From Plumapathes pennacea (Eukaryota; Cnidaria; Anthozoa; Antipatharia; Myriopathidae): a stretch of DNA of 64,000 nucleotides. The notes below the pieces were generated by a model, which was not told where the DNA came from, made no database searches, and was given only the letters and a program-made list of their open reading frames with translations. Position 1 is the first letter of the stretch. Every line of letters begins with the position of its first letter. Both the position numbers and the translations under genes were made by a program. The stretch is from positions 13,786,069-13,850,068 of the forward strand of contig OZ038463.1 of the NCBI GenBank assembly GCA_964036295.1, read 5' to 3'. This document shows positions 22,718 to 34,060 of this stretch, piece by piece.

Positions 22718-25347
22718 TAGTCATTGAAGGATTGCTCCGTTGTACAGCTTATAGTGAAAAGATGCCAAAAGTCGAATAAACCTCAGGTCTGCTGACCAGC
22801 CGTGATCAGTGCAGGAGTCGTCGGGACCTGTAAATGCAAGGGGCCAAAGACAAGTAGTTTCATTAGTTCAGTAAAATAGACTGAGAGTTAAAAAATTATT
22901 AAAGTTTCCCTTTCTATCTAGACAAGAATCATCTGAAGTACTCTCTACTTGAACACTTTTATGGTGGTTTACACGCTGAGGGCCATTCGATGCATGGCAA
23001 ACATCTAGTTTGGAGTCCACGAGCGGTCTTCGACTATCGCTGAGTGTAAACCGACATATTTGTAACGAAAAAAATTCAAAGGTGAATCGAAGGTTGTGTT
23101 ACATTTTTGCTGGAAGCAATCTTTGGCAGTCGTGTGTTTGAGCGGAAGAGCATGATAACTAATATTAGTTCTACAGCCAGCCACACCCACATCTAAACTA
23201 GTAGTAGTCTAAACTAGTAATAGCTTATTGAGATACAGTGGAATACGAGGTAATATACAATTGTTGAATTAGTTGTACATTGGTTGAATATCTGTGTTAT
23301 AAATCGACTTAAAGAAAATAGAAAGGTGTAAGATGAAGGAATCTAGTGAGGACTCCGCAAGAGCATCGTTTCCTCGTTCATTGAACGATCCTGGCTGCTT
23401 CATTTTTATACTCAGTTTTCGCGTTTAGAAAACCATGTAATAGCGAGTGTCACTGACACAGACACAAGCAACGTCCAAATTGAATTCACGTATTACGCGG
23501 AGTTTATCACCTGTGGCATTTGTGTAAACTGTGCGTGACAGTAACGCGCACCAACGATGGCAGTGCCATCCACCACGCGGAAGCTAATCCAGCTGCTGCG
23601 TTTCAACCAACGAGCTATATAAAATAATCATGACAAAATGTTCCTATATTGCACCTAATGTATCCAAAAGGAATGTTTACTCGTTCTAACGACAGCTTAC
23701 TTACTCTAATTTGACACGGCCATGTATATTAATCGAGTCATTTAGTCCGCTCAGCCAATAATAATACCTTGCGATTTTGAATAGCATGAATAACGTCAAT
23801 GTCGTTTCTTCGCAAGAGTAGAATTCGTGTTTATGTAACAGCCACTTTAGTACCTACAAATCAGTTATGTCATTTTCGCTGTAGAGTATCAAGCACGCGA
23901 ACGGCAACATATGCCTGACGGTCATCATTCAAGGTAGAAACACTCGGCATAACGTTCTTTTTGCAAAAAATCAACACAATAGCTCGGTCGGTAAGGTCAA
24001 AACCTCGGGCGATATGTAAACCAGAAAGTGATATACTCACCACTTCACCAAAACTTCACACGCTGGGTGTCCCAAATCAGTGGAAAGAGAAAACACAATC
24101 GACCTCGGACATCACCGCTGAAGCAGCCAACCACATGACCTGCATAATTATTTTCAGACAAGAGTTTGACGTTTGAAAGTAACAGCGATGATTATCATAA
24201 ATTAGATTGAATAGATTTAAGGTGCCTCCGGAGTTTCATCTGGCGCATTCGTTCATGATAAACTTTGGATCATAACTTTTTTGGCTTTGATGCAATTCCT
24301 ATAAAACTTTGATAAACTTTGCAGCTATCATTCAGCAATAATACGATTGAATTCAATTTAACTGGGGAAAAATATTTTCAGTGATATTATAGCTTAGTGC
24401 ACAGCACCTTTTAAACAAAATCGCACCCAGTGAAAACTTTTGCTGGTATATTTTTGTTAAATTTCTGGAATCAGCTTATATTGACTTAATACACACCTTA
24501 ACCAAGTTTCAGAAATTCGTCGGAGCAGAAGAGCGGAGGTAATAACACCATTAAAATTTCGCCATGAATTTACGTTTACCAGTGACCAACTGTTCGTTTT
24601 TATATTGCACCAGGCAGAACATCAGATTAGCGTGGCGACCTGTTTTAAAATCGAGCGCCTTTACTTCCCAGTCACCGTCGTTTTCACCAACCGAAGCATA
24701 CATTTTTTGTTTATGTGACACTGTAAACAATCCATTCTTTGCAGGGTGTTTTCTAAAAGACTTCATGAGGGAATTGTGACTGATATATTGGTACAGGTAA
24801 TAAAAGTGCGCATTCTAAAGTCGGCATTTTAATGTGATACTAAAAATGCATGTTTGTCGAAAACGATTCTGGGAAAATACAAATACCAAAGTAAATTTAA
24901 GTTACGAAAATGTCCTAATTTCGTTCTTAATGACTAAATGCGTATGATATTCATACTGCATGCTTTTACTTATCAAATTCTACCTTACAGTTCAAAACTT
25001 TCATTATCCTTCACTATTTCAATTTCTTGTCAAGAAAAAAACATAATGATGGAAACAGGCAATAATTTTTAAGCTTTGATAGTCCATCCTCTACTAATAG
25101 GCGATTCTATTCATTTCATTGCTTGCTTCTTGCAGTACAAAAACAACAACAACAACAAACCATTAAATCATTAAATTTACAGCCATTAACGGCAGTTTGC
25201 GCTGGTTCAGTCAAATACCTCACACAAATAGGCTTTATGCGTCGCCAAAGAAACAATCTTTAGAAACTATCAGAATCATAAACAGGGTATAATAACTCGA
25301 ACAGATCAAATATATTATTGCTTCTCGGCAGCCTTTTTCAGGATGCA
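22718..25347. other. Spacer between the two kinase genes
   Basis: It should hold the promoter and 5' UTR of the upstream receptor kinase (start at 22717) and the 3' UTR of the kinase-only copy. No TATA box or CpG-rich start could be supported. One plausible protein-like frame is listed separately at 24551-24766. Confidence 0.45.
24551..24766 (-). CDS. Unassigned 71-codon open frame
   Basis: ATG-initiated minus-strand frame of balanced composition: MKSFRKHPAKNGLFTVSHKQ, then YASVGENDGDWEVKALDFKT. It reads like a real protein fragment but no family was recognised, and there are no clear splice sites. The opposite strand is also open, which weakens it. Possibly a processed or captured gene fragment. 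Confidence 0.2.
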   Translation of the reverse strand: MKSFRKHPAKNGLFTVSHKQKMYASVGENDGDWEVKALDFKTGRHANLMFCLVQYKNEQLVTGKRKFMAKF

Positions 25348-25412
25348 TTAGACAATATCGTCAACGTTGGCATACAAGGAACTGTCATACTCCTTTAGGT
25401 TTATGTAGGTCT

Positions 25413-25455
<43 letters not shown>

Positions 25456-28400
25456 AAAGAAAGAAAAACAAACAAACAAACAAACAAACAGCAACAAAAC
25501 TCAGTTAAGCTGGCTAACTAACATTATTGGCCTGGATAAAGAAATGTCCAGTAAAATCCAAAGGAAAGCAGATATGATATACAAATCAATCAAATATTTG
25601 TTTCAATATTACTTAGTCCTTAGGCCTATATTAATTAAGTGTAACTTACCCTGTGGTTTCTTTCCATTTTGGCTATGATGTCTTTCAGTTCAGAGAAGGT
25701 TGGTCTCTCACTTGGGTTCTCTTTCCAGCAGTCAGTCATGATACAGTACCTAGTTCAGGCAAACGCACAAAAAAAAAAAATTCGATTGGATTTCCCGAAA
25801 GTACAGTCGATCACATGTTTCATACATTTGTCGCCCACAAGCCATATAATACTTAATTTCAAAAAAACGACAGACAGATACAAAAATATACGATCGAAAC
25901 TGAAAGTGAACTAGTTGTCAGACTGCATCACGCAGCGGGTAGTAATATACCTATATCATAATTATTTTAAAATTGATACTGCGGAACGTAACGACTGGCA
26001 TCAATCGTTTGCCCTTTATCAGATAGCTTTATATTTCTCCGGTGTAACGCCGTTCATAGATATTTATAGTGTACTACACCTTTAATGATTGGAACTTACT
26101 TTTGATTTAATTAGGAAAAATGACATAATCGCGGAATTTAGAACGGGAGAAATAATGCATTATTGTGAATGTATGTTCCGAGGAATTCCAGCCAAACTTA
26201 CAACCGATCTTCCAAATGCGCTGGTTTCGGCATTCTATATCCCTCCTGTAAACGAGCTGCAATACGGCGACCGTCCATGTTGGGGTAAGGACGCCCACCT
26301 AAAGTTAAAGGAAATCCACAAATTTGAAGTTAAGTTATGTTACAGTTATGTACAGTTTTGTTACAGTAACAGAACAATGTCTATGCTGGAAATCACAAAC
26401 GTCGCTCCTTACAAGCATCGAACTTATGAAAATGAGCAAATCAATTTAAGCTAAATTTCGTTAGCTGGTTCGGCGCATGTGAGGAGTAGCGTCTGAGACT
26501 GGCCTGAACTTACCTATGGTAAATATTTCGTACAACACAACTCCATAGCTCCACCTTCAAAGAAGAAAACATGATGCAGTGACTAGTGAAAGAGGATAAT
26601 CATCATACCTCGGCCTGTAAATGCACGTCTGTAGCTCATAGTATATTTCGACTTCGAAAAGAACTGTGGTCGAATCAAAATTTCGATCGGGCGAAGACGC
26701 CATGTTTGATTCATCCAATGTGACGTCATCTAGGAGCTTGAAGCATTACACACCCATTGAAACTTACACATCACTCTGAGTAGTGTACACCCCATAAAGT
26801 AGGGATTCATATGCGGTCCACTTCACAGGCAGACGGCCCTTTGGGGTAAGAAAGAAAAATAATATTAGCAAACTAAGATAATAGAATATAAGTAAAGTCA
26901 CCGATATATTTGAAGTGCAGAGAAAAAGAAATGACACACCGTCTTAGTGACACGTTCATGCAACTGATGCTGACTACACTGGACACCAAAACAAATAGTG
27001 CAAGGAATAATTTCAATTAAATTAGAAGAGTTTTCTCACCCTGCTTCTCTTGGTGTAGATGTCATCCTGATGCACATCCCGTGCCATACCGAAATCCGTC
27101 ACTTTGCATTTCTCTCCTTCCCCAATCAACACATTTCTGGCGGCCAGGTCGCGATGAATAACCTGAGACACAGCCGCGTGAAAGATTATTAAGAACGTAA
27201 AATAAACTTATTGGGAGTGATAAAACACAATTTTAGTTCCTCTAAAAGTATGCCCTGACTTTGGAATTAGCCACGCTTTTAAAGGTATCCACCATACATT
27301 TCGACTTTTGTGTAACAAATCTCCTTGTACGCACATTGATTAAAGCCATTCATTCATTTCTTCCTGTTACCTTCTTAGAAGCAAGAAAATTCATCCCATC
27401 AGCGATTTGCCAGGCAAAACTCATCAGCTGCTGTGATGTCAGGTCGGTTCTTGGCTTAACATCCGGGTTCTTGTAATAAGTATCATTCAGTCCACGGCTC
27501 TTCCTCAGGTACCCCAGCAAGTCGCCATACGGGACATACTCAATGATTACCATAGGAGGTTCTAATGAATTTTTACATAAATACTTATTATATTTTACAG
27601 AAATGTTTATTTTTGCAGAATACTTGTTTTTGTTCCTTCTCGTTCACTGAGCTTTGAACTTATTTTCTTGTATTTTGTTAATTAGTAAGCGTTACCTGAT
27701 TTTGTGACGCATCCTAACAGCTTAATCACGTGAGGGTGAGGTTTGAATGTTTTCATCAGTTCGAGTTCAGCGAGAAAATCTTTTCTGTCCGAGTTTGGGG
27801 CATTTTCTGCAAACAGATAGACGCATTGAATTAGACAACTGTCATGGCAAACTGTATAGCAATCAAAATGTAGAGACTTGAGCTTCATACGTCTTTACAA
27901 TAAACAGCATACTTTAAAAAACTTTTAAGCTTTTAAAAAAATAAAACAAGTGATCGGTATGACAAAGTTAAAATCATACAGATTGTCTTCAATACAATTA
28001 ATTTATACCTTTTAACATTTTCACCGCCACAGTCAGCTCAATATCAATGCCACGAATACCAGTCGCCGTTGCTTTACCGACTTTTGAGAAAGTACCTTTG
28101 CCAATGATTTTTTCGACATTGATGTTGGATCTTTTGAGTTCCCAGCTCCTGATTCGGGGCACGAGATGCATGTACTCACCAGGTGAAGCAGAGGAGTGAG
28201 CAGCAGTGTTGGGGAAGTCATTACTGGGATTGATTATACCGGAGTCCAAGTCATTCGTAGATGAAATCGGATCCTAATATTGGTTATTTGACAGGCATAT
28301 TATCAGAGAGATCAGATGCAGACACATCTTATATCCAGACAAAGAAAAGATTAAGAGACCGAGAAAAAGACAGAAATGGACAAACATAAAAGATAAAGAC

Positions 28401-28930
28401 AGAGAAACGACAGATTGGAGGATAATATATTGCATACACGCAACACTTAGTAACCTACCAAATGAATTTCTTTTCCACTGCGTGCTTCGCATTTCAAACT
28501 TAAATGTAAAAACATATATACACAATACTATTTTGATAAATCAAATTTTACATGTTCACAAATACAGATTATTCTTTTCTATATAAAGTTTCGAAAACAA
28601 TTATTATACGCAAGCACTATGCCCGGTTCTTTAAAGCTCGATTGTTTATGAACTATAACGCACGATTAACAAATTTCTTTCTCTCGTGCTCTTGGCCAAA
28701 AACTGAAGAATTTTGATGAAGAAAACAAGAAAAGATCTAAACATAGCTTAGAAATCAATTAATGAGCGAAAGCTTCCCAAGGCACTCTAAGGCTGAAACA
28801 TGACAACAAAGTTCGGAGCCTAGAATCATGCTTTAAATAACTGCTCTGAGAGAAAATGCACAACCATGGCCAAAGACAATCTTTCTGTACTATAAAGTAG
28901 ATCAAACTCACCTTGCGTGTTTTTGATTTC
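25348..28930 (-). CDS. Second receptor kinase copy: juxtamembrane, kinase and tail only
   Basis: Eleven minus-strand exons: 28930-28912, 28498-28459, 28273-28009, 27806-27696, 27561-27371, 27162-27040, 26838-26768, 26554-26514, 26298-26202, 25749-25650 and 25410-25348 (stop TAA 25350-25348). Sizes and phases equal those of the complete gene except the juxtamembrane exon (265 vs 262 nt) and the tail (63 vs 69 nt). Motifs: [18 protein letters not shown], helix [34 protein letters not shown] and the tail [16 protein letters not shown]. No stops occur. No membrane, FN3 or Ig exon was found upstream; a 2.2-kb transposon begins about 200 bp upstream of the first exon. It is either a truncated duplicate or a gene with distant 5' exons outside the window. 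Confidence 0.83.
25415..25496 (+). repeat. Poly(A) of about 40 nt plus (CAAA)n
   Basis: Adjacent to the last exon of the second kinase copy. On the coding strand it forms an unusually long T tract running up to the TTTGCAG acceptor. Confidence 0.93.
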
Positions 28931-29199
28931 CTAAATTAAAACAAACAGATAAAAAATACTCAAAGTATGAAATATTAATATTTGTTTCCAACATCCTAGT
29001 TGTGCCTGTTGTTTTCTGCAACATAGCCTTAGTATCATGTACTGACTTGTTTCTCGTAATCGTTACTTGTTCGTTTCTTAACTTACATAATATTCAATAA
29101 ACCACCAGCCAATGCTTGTTAGAAAAGGTCACCTGTATGGTGGCCTATGACTGCCACTTGAATTTTCCTGATAATTCAATAAAAAAGATAATTTATGTC

Positions 29200-29545
29200 G
29201 AAGTGAAATGAAAATAAATGCTGTTTTCAAAGTAAAATGAAAACCGATTTCGAAAATGAAATTGAAAGCCGATTTCAAAGTAAAAGTAAAATAAAATGAA
29301 AACCGATTGCAAAGTAAAAGTAAAATTAAAAACCGATTCCAAAGTTAAAGTAAAGTGAAAACCGATTTCAAAGTAAAGTAAAATAAAAATCTATTTCAAG
29401 GTAAAAGTAAAATCAAAAACCGATTTCAAAGTTAAAGTAAAGTGAAAACCGATTTTAAAGTAAAGTAAAATAAAAACATATTTTAAGGTAAAAGTAAAAT
29501 GAAAACCGATTTCAAATTAAAAGTAAAATGAAAATTTGCTTAGCC
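29200..29545 (+). repeat. Subterminal AAACCGATTTCAAAG tandem array, left arm
   Basis: About ten irregular units built from aaaaccgattt, caaagtaaa and agtaaaatg. The inverted counterpart fills 30665-31100 of the right arm. Confidence 0.88.
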
Positions 29546-30122
29546 TATGACTGCCACAGTATACCAGCATGCCTTGCACTTCTCGTGGATTTCCCCTGTG
29601 ACCTCTGCGCAACATGATCATCAGCTGTCAACACTTAAGTCGCTCCCGCGATGTGTTCATCACTCGCGTATAGTACTATCAGAGCGCAACAGAGTGTAAA
29701 TGTAGTCGATCTAAACTTGAAAACTCGCTTGCAATAAAACCATTGCTTCTTTGTAACGCTGCGCCAGGAGGCTCGCAAGCAGGCGGTTTTGATTAAAGCT
29801 TTCACAAAAAATCTTTGGCATACAAACATTGCTCAATTGTTCGGTGAGTTATTTTTACGAGCGAGTGTAATACTGATTGTGCAAGGCTTGAAGATAATGA
29901 GGCAACAGTTGTCAGAGTTGACAGCTGTGATTTCAGCTCTTCAGTAGCGACTGATAAATCCTCAACGCTAAAAACCTCGATTTTTTTTTATGAAACATGG
30001 CTGCTGCCTGGAGAAACTTTCAGGCTAACATGAAAGACAAGAGAGCAGGTAAAAAGAAAAGAAGCTCGAACACTATCTTGGAGAAGGAGGAGGTGACAGT
30101 GCAGCGCCTGAGTTCCGAAGTC

Positions 30123-30615
30123 TCAGGCAAAGCACAAAAATTCTTTCTGTCTGGCTTTCTTCGTCCCAACTGCGCGAGCTTCCAATCCTTCTGGATCCAG
30201 ATCGTACATCACAGCGTGTACTAAATCTCTCGGCACATTCAAATTGTGTTCCTGTCGAACCTTCTTGTACCGGTACCCGAGGAGTTTACCTGGTCCATCT
30301 AACTCTTTCGCTACGGCCTCCTTTACTTCATCCACCGATACATTCTGATCGGTATAAAATATGTTGAAACTACAATAAGCCGTCTGTCAAGGGTGCGAAC
30401 ACTCCATGGGTACTGTGGGAAATCTCGTTTTAAAAAGCTCAACATTTCCTCGCGTTTCAAACTTTGTTTTACGTATCAAGTCATATCGTCTTTTAGCACT
30501 AAGTCATGCTTCCAAGCATCATTTCGTAAATTGGCTGCCATGAGGATAAACATATCACGGGAGCGCTGTAAGTGTTGACAACTGATGATCATGCTGCGCA
30601 GAGGTCACAGGGGAA
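30123..30615 (-). pseudogene. Truncated integrase-core-type transposase fragment (copy 1)
   Basis: Read on the minus strand, frame pieces give REEMLSFLKRDFPQYPWS and VRTLDRRL, then after a frame change FYTDQNVSVDEVKEAV, GPGKLLGYR, NLNVPRDLVHAVMYDLDPEG. From memory of the family, this layout (LDRRL, then GYR, then a DPEG motif) matches the N-terminal part of integrase-core (rve) transposon proteins common in cnidarians. A TGA lies in the first piece, one frameshift follows, and the frame stops at 30123 before any catalytic DDE domain. It is a relic and cannot supply transposase. Confidence 0.5.
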
Positions 30616-31357
30616 ATCCACGAGAAGTGCAAGGCATGCTGGTATACTGTGGCAGTCATAGGCTAAGCAAATTTTCATTTTACTTTTAATTTGAAATCGG
30701 TTTTCATTTTACTTTTACCTTAAAATATGTTTTTATTTTACTTTACTTTAAAATCGGTTTTCACTTTACTTTAACTTTGAAATCGGTTTTTGATTTTACT
30801 TTTACTTTAAAATCGGTTTTCGTTTTACTTTGAAATCGGTTTTTGATTTACTTTACTTTGAAATCGGTTTTCACTTTACTTTAACTTTGGAATCGGTTTT
30901 TGATTTTACTTTACTTTGCAATCGGTTTTCATTTTCATTTTACTTTTACTTTGCAATCGGTTTTCATTTTCATTTTACTTTTACTTTGAAATCGGCCTCA
31001 TTTTTATTTTCGAAATCGGTTTTCGTTTCATTTTACTTTGAAAACAGCATTTATTTTCATTTCACTTCGACATAAATTATCTTTTTTATTGAATTATCAG
31101 GAAAATTCAAGTGGCAGTCATAGGCCACCATACTTTACTTTGCAATCGGTTTTCATTTTCATTTTACTTTTACTTTGCAATCGGTTTTCATTTTCATTTT
31201 ACTTTTACTTTGAAATCGGCTTTCATTTTCATTTTCGAAATCGGTTTTCGTTTCATTTTACTTTGAAAACAGCATTTATTTTCATTTCACTTCGACATAA
31301 ATTATCTTTTTTATTGAATTATCAGGAAAATTCAAGTGGCAGTCATAGGCCACCATA

Positions 31358-32154
31358 GAGGTGGCATTCGTGCTCTCTTGAATGTATCAAACATGACAGC
31401 TAACTTCAAAATCCGATTACAATGAAATAGAACGCGTTCTGAAAACAGCAGCATCTGGACTTTGGAGTTGTAAAAACTATGGCCTTTGCAAACGTTATCA
31501 TCGGTCTCTTTGCCTTGTTTTTGCTAAGAAAATTAATATGGAAAGCCCGATCCAGACGACTGAAAAGAATCAGGATGTTCATGCTCCAGAGGCAACGAAG
31601 GAGAAGGCGCGATCGTTGTTGGCTTGCACATCATAGTGCTTTCCGAATCTGCTGGAACGTTAAAGTTAAACGGAGGTCGATCGGACATCTTGAGAGAACT
31701 GAGTTGCGAAAAAAGTGCGGGAACTGATAAAAGTGAGTTGTGGTGCATGGTTACGATCGATCAATACAGGGGCTGACGTCGACAATTCGATGAAGCGTGC
31801 GATTGGTTCATGGAACAAGAGTTACACGTAGATAAATCACCTTTTAAATCGTACTTTTGAGATGATTTAGAACGAGAGTTATTTCTTTCAACTAAGCCGC
31901 TTTCAATATCACTTTACAACATTAATCAGTGCGGTCTCCCACTGTGCAGTTTTTACGGTCACACACAGATTTTGGCTAAATCGCGATTAAGCACTGCTAA
32001 ATCGTGATTTAACTTTCTAGTGTGACCACAGCCTCTGAAGATCTCGAGAAATAAGAGCAAAAACCTGAAGTCTTTCCTTGCGCCACTCGACTGTTCTCGC
32101 GGGGTCCACTTCTCGCAGTCAGGACACAGTCAAACATCCAGATTGAAATAATAA
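31358..32154. other. Spacer with unassigned frame and a repeat
   Basis: 31479-31727 is an ATG-started frame (hydrophobic MAFANVIIGLFALFLLRKLI, then a very Arg-rich stretch) with no recognised family. 31999-32033 carries GATTTA(A/G)CTTTCTAGTGTGACCAC, repeated at 51347-51376, so part of this spacer is a dispersed repeat. Confidence 0.4.
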
Positions 32155-32173
32155 CGGCAGGTCTTTTCCACGG

Positions 32174-32290
32174 GTAGCGGGTAGCGGGTGACGGGTGGCG
32201 GGTAGCGGGTGACGGGTAGCGGGTAACGGGTGACGGGTAGCGGGTAGCGGGTAGCGGGTGACGGGTAGCGGGTAACGGGTGACGGGTAAC
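32174..32290 (+). repeat. GGGTARC heptamer minisatellite, left
   Basis: About 16 units of seven bases, alternating GGGTAGC, GGGTGAC and GGGTAAC, with one GGGTGGC. Confidence 0.93.
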
Positions 32291-32994
32291 ACTCAATCGC
32301 TTTCTCAATCGATGAAGATCAGTATTGCAGTCAAAGCAACCGTAACTCTTTCGCGCATGCATCACACAAATCTTGACTTGTGTCGTGTTTGACAGCGATA
32401 TGTCACCACCCTGTGTTGAACACCCGTGAATGCGATTGATGTTCTATTTTAAATGGAACCGCAAGCAGCTACCTTTGGTGACAATTAGTGTTTATTGATT
32501 GACGTGTAATTTGAACTAACTGCAAATCGACCCCAAATGAATTTGCCTTCAACGAAGAAAAAAGTCAGGAAGGATATAAGAAATACAGTTCCAATACGTA
32601 CAGCAGTGTCACCCATCAAACCAAAGAACTATTATAATAACATATAGTTAATAAAATCTCATTAAAATACTGTATAACGTTAATTTTGTTTGGTAATCAA
32701 AGAGGTATAGTCCTTTGGTGGCCATGTATTGTTTTAAGCGCTATTCTAATTGCTATTCACTCCAACAAAACAAGTGTGTTACAAGAAAAACAACTTAACA
32801 AGTGTTCCTCTGGGAAGGCGTTGGTAAGAACAATGAATTGGCAATCAAATTGTTTCTTACACAGTAAAACGTATAAGGAATACGCTTCACTGTCTACAGC
32901 TGTTGTTCGACTAATCAAAAATGTATGCCGAATTCCCGCCAAAGAAGCTGTTTGTTTGACTCCGTTAATGTGCTCTGAGTTGCTTCATCGATGC

Positions 32995-33119
32995 ATTTAC
33001 TACGGTAAATTTTTTATTGTTCTGAAACACACTTACCACGGTTTTGTGAATTGTCTAGACGCGTCGTACTTTTACCGCAGTAAAGTAAATGCTTTCACCG
33101 AGGTAAATGTGTCTCGTGT
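32995..33119 (-). mobile_element. Nested MITE fragment (10680 family)
   Basis: GTAAATGCTTTCACCGAGGT followed by AAATGTGTCTCGTGTA matches the inverse of 10683-10760, including the GACGCGT and GAATTGTCTA-like stretches. Only one end is present. Confidence 0.55.
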
Positions 33120-33177
33120 AATAAAAATTATTTATTTTACAAACAAACACCAAATAAACAAGACAGGGAAATGAACA

Positions 33178-33365
33178 CCGCTACCCGTTACCCGTCGCCC
33201 GCTGCCCGTTACTCGCTTACCCGTTACCCGCTACCCGTTACCCGCTACCCGCTACCCGTCACCCGTCACCCGCTACCCGTCACCCGCTACCCGCTACCCG
33301 TCACCCGTCACCCGCTACCCGTTACCCGTCACCCGCTACCCGTCACCCGTTACCCGCTACCCGCG
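33178..33365 (-). repeat. GGGTARC heptamer minisatellite, right (inverted)
   Basis: About 26 units, the same variants as the left array in opposite orientation (ctacccgttacccgtcaccc). It belongs to the right end of the Mutator-like element. Confidence 0.93.
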
Positions 33366-33639
33366 GAAAAGACCTGCCGAAATAATAAACAGAACAGTGG
33401 TTCTTGTTCACTGGTACAGTTTTCTTAGTTCGCGCTGACTACTCGTTGTTACAGAAAAACATATTACTAGAAATACGATACTCGCAAAGGTCCCACACTC
33501 AAGTAATCGATTATGCATGACATTGCTTAGAGCTGTTATACTGTATGCATACACCACACATTTCAATATTATATAATGTAATTAAAAGCAGATGACACTA
33601 TATTAGCATTTACATGATATTAGCATGTGTTCCATTCCG

Positions 33640-34060
33640 GGGGACACTCATCATAATTTGGGTGGGGGTGTGACACCTGGACCCGAAAACCCTTACCCTA
33701 TTTCAGACCAAAATATCTGATTTACTATACCCTATTTCAGACCCATACTCCATAAATGTATACCCTATTTCAGACCTATTTTTGAGACTTTTTTCTTTTG
33801 CAATGATTTCCACCCTGTTTTTTCTTCCATTTGCCATGCATTGTTCGGGGCGACACATTTCTATATAATTATGCTATCCCAGGCCAAAAACACAAAATCA
33901 ATACCCTATTTCAGACCAAAAAGGCAAACTCTATACCCTATTTCAGACTAAAAATGTTTGAAAACAATACCCTTTGGGGTGGCACATACCTATATGGCAT
34001 ATATATGGGATTACTCCTCCCTCCCCCCCCCACCAGGGTCCCATTGCTGTTTGAAGAGTA
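33640..34060 (+). repeat. CCCTATTTCAGACC repeat block
   Basis: Five spaced copies of ataCCCTATTTCAGAC(C/T) at about 33698, 33729, 33763, 33904 and 33936, within a block that starts gggggacactcat and ends near ggtcccattg. Units are about 30 bp where adjacent. Not a microsatellite; probably part of a dispersed element. Confidence 0.75.

Larger units (their letters stand above)
29138..31355 (-). mobile_element. Long-armed foldback transposon, copy 1
   Basis: Ends are TGGTGGCCTATGACTGCCAC and its inverse, flanked by TA on each side (29136-29137, 31356-31357). Both arms (about 29138-29637 and 30567-31130) are long inverted copies filled with tandem AAACCGATTTCAAAGTAAA-type units. The centre carries a broken transposase fragment on the minus strand. 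31131-31355 repeats the right terminus, so this copy has an extra 225-bp end. From 29138 to 30980 it has the same spacing as copy 2 at 49289, and the two are nearly identical by eye. Nonautonomous and recently active by inference; superfamily unassigned. Confidence 0.85.
32155..33379. mobile_element. Mutator-like nonautonomous element with heptamer arrays
   Basis: Terminal inverted repeats begin CGGCAGGTCTTTTCC and continue into tandem heptamers GGGTAGC/GGGTGAC/GGGTAAC (32174-32290), mirrored as ACCCGCT-type units at 33180-33365. The perfect 9-bp direct duplication AAATAATAA lies at 32146-32154 and 33380-33388. A 9-bp duplication with long inverted ends is the signature of Mutator-like elements. 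The 0.9-kb interior has no transposase; a plus frame at 32686-33174 has no recognised domain and overlaps a nested MITE fragment. Confidence 0.85.

Noticed and set aside
28676-28740. Possible membrane-helix exon of the kinase-only copy (similarity to the exon at 16182-16289)
   Set aside because: The resemblance is short, a Lys falls within the hydrophobic run, and its position lies downstream of the 19-nt exon, which is the wrong order.
30830-31358. Phe-rich plus-strand frames (GFHFHF repeats)
   Set aside because: They are translations of the AAACCGATTT array in the transposon arm; the same frames appear at 50981-51324.
32686-33174. 162-codon frame inside the Mutator-like element as transposase
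   Set aside because: No DDE or zinc-finger motifs are visible, and it overlaps a nested MITE fragment.
32155-33379. GGGTARC arrays as interstitial telomere repeats
   Set aside because: The unit is not the animal TTAGGG hexamer, the two arrays are inverted, and they fall inside a transposon with a 9-bp duplication.
32009-33428. Frames with RYPLPVTRHPLPV repeats
   Set aside because: They are translations of the heptamer minisatellites at the ends of the Mutator-like element, not a repeat protein.
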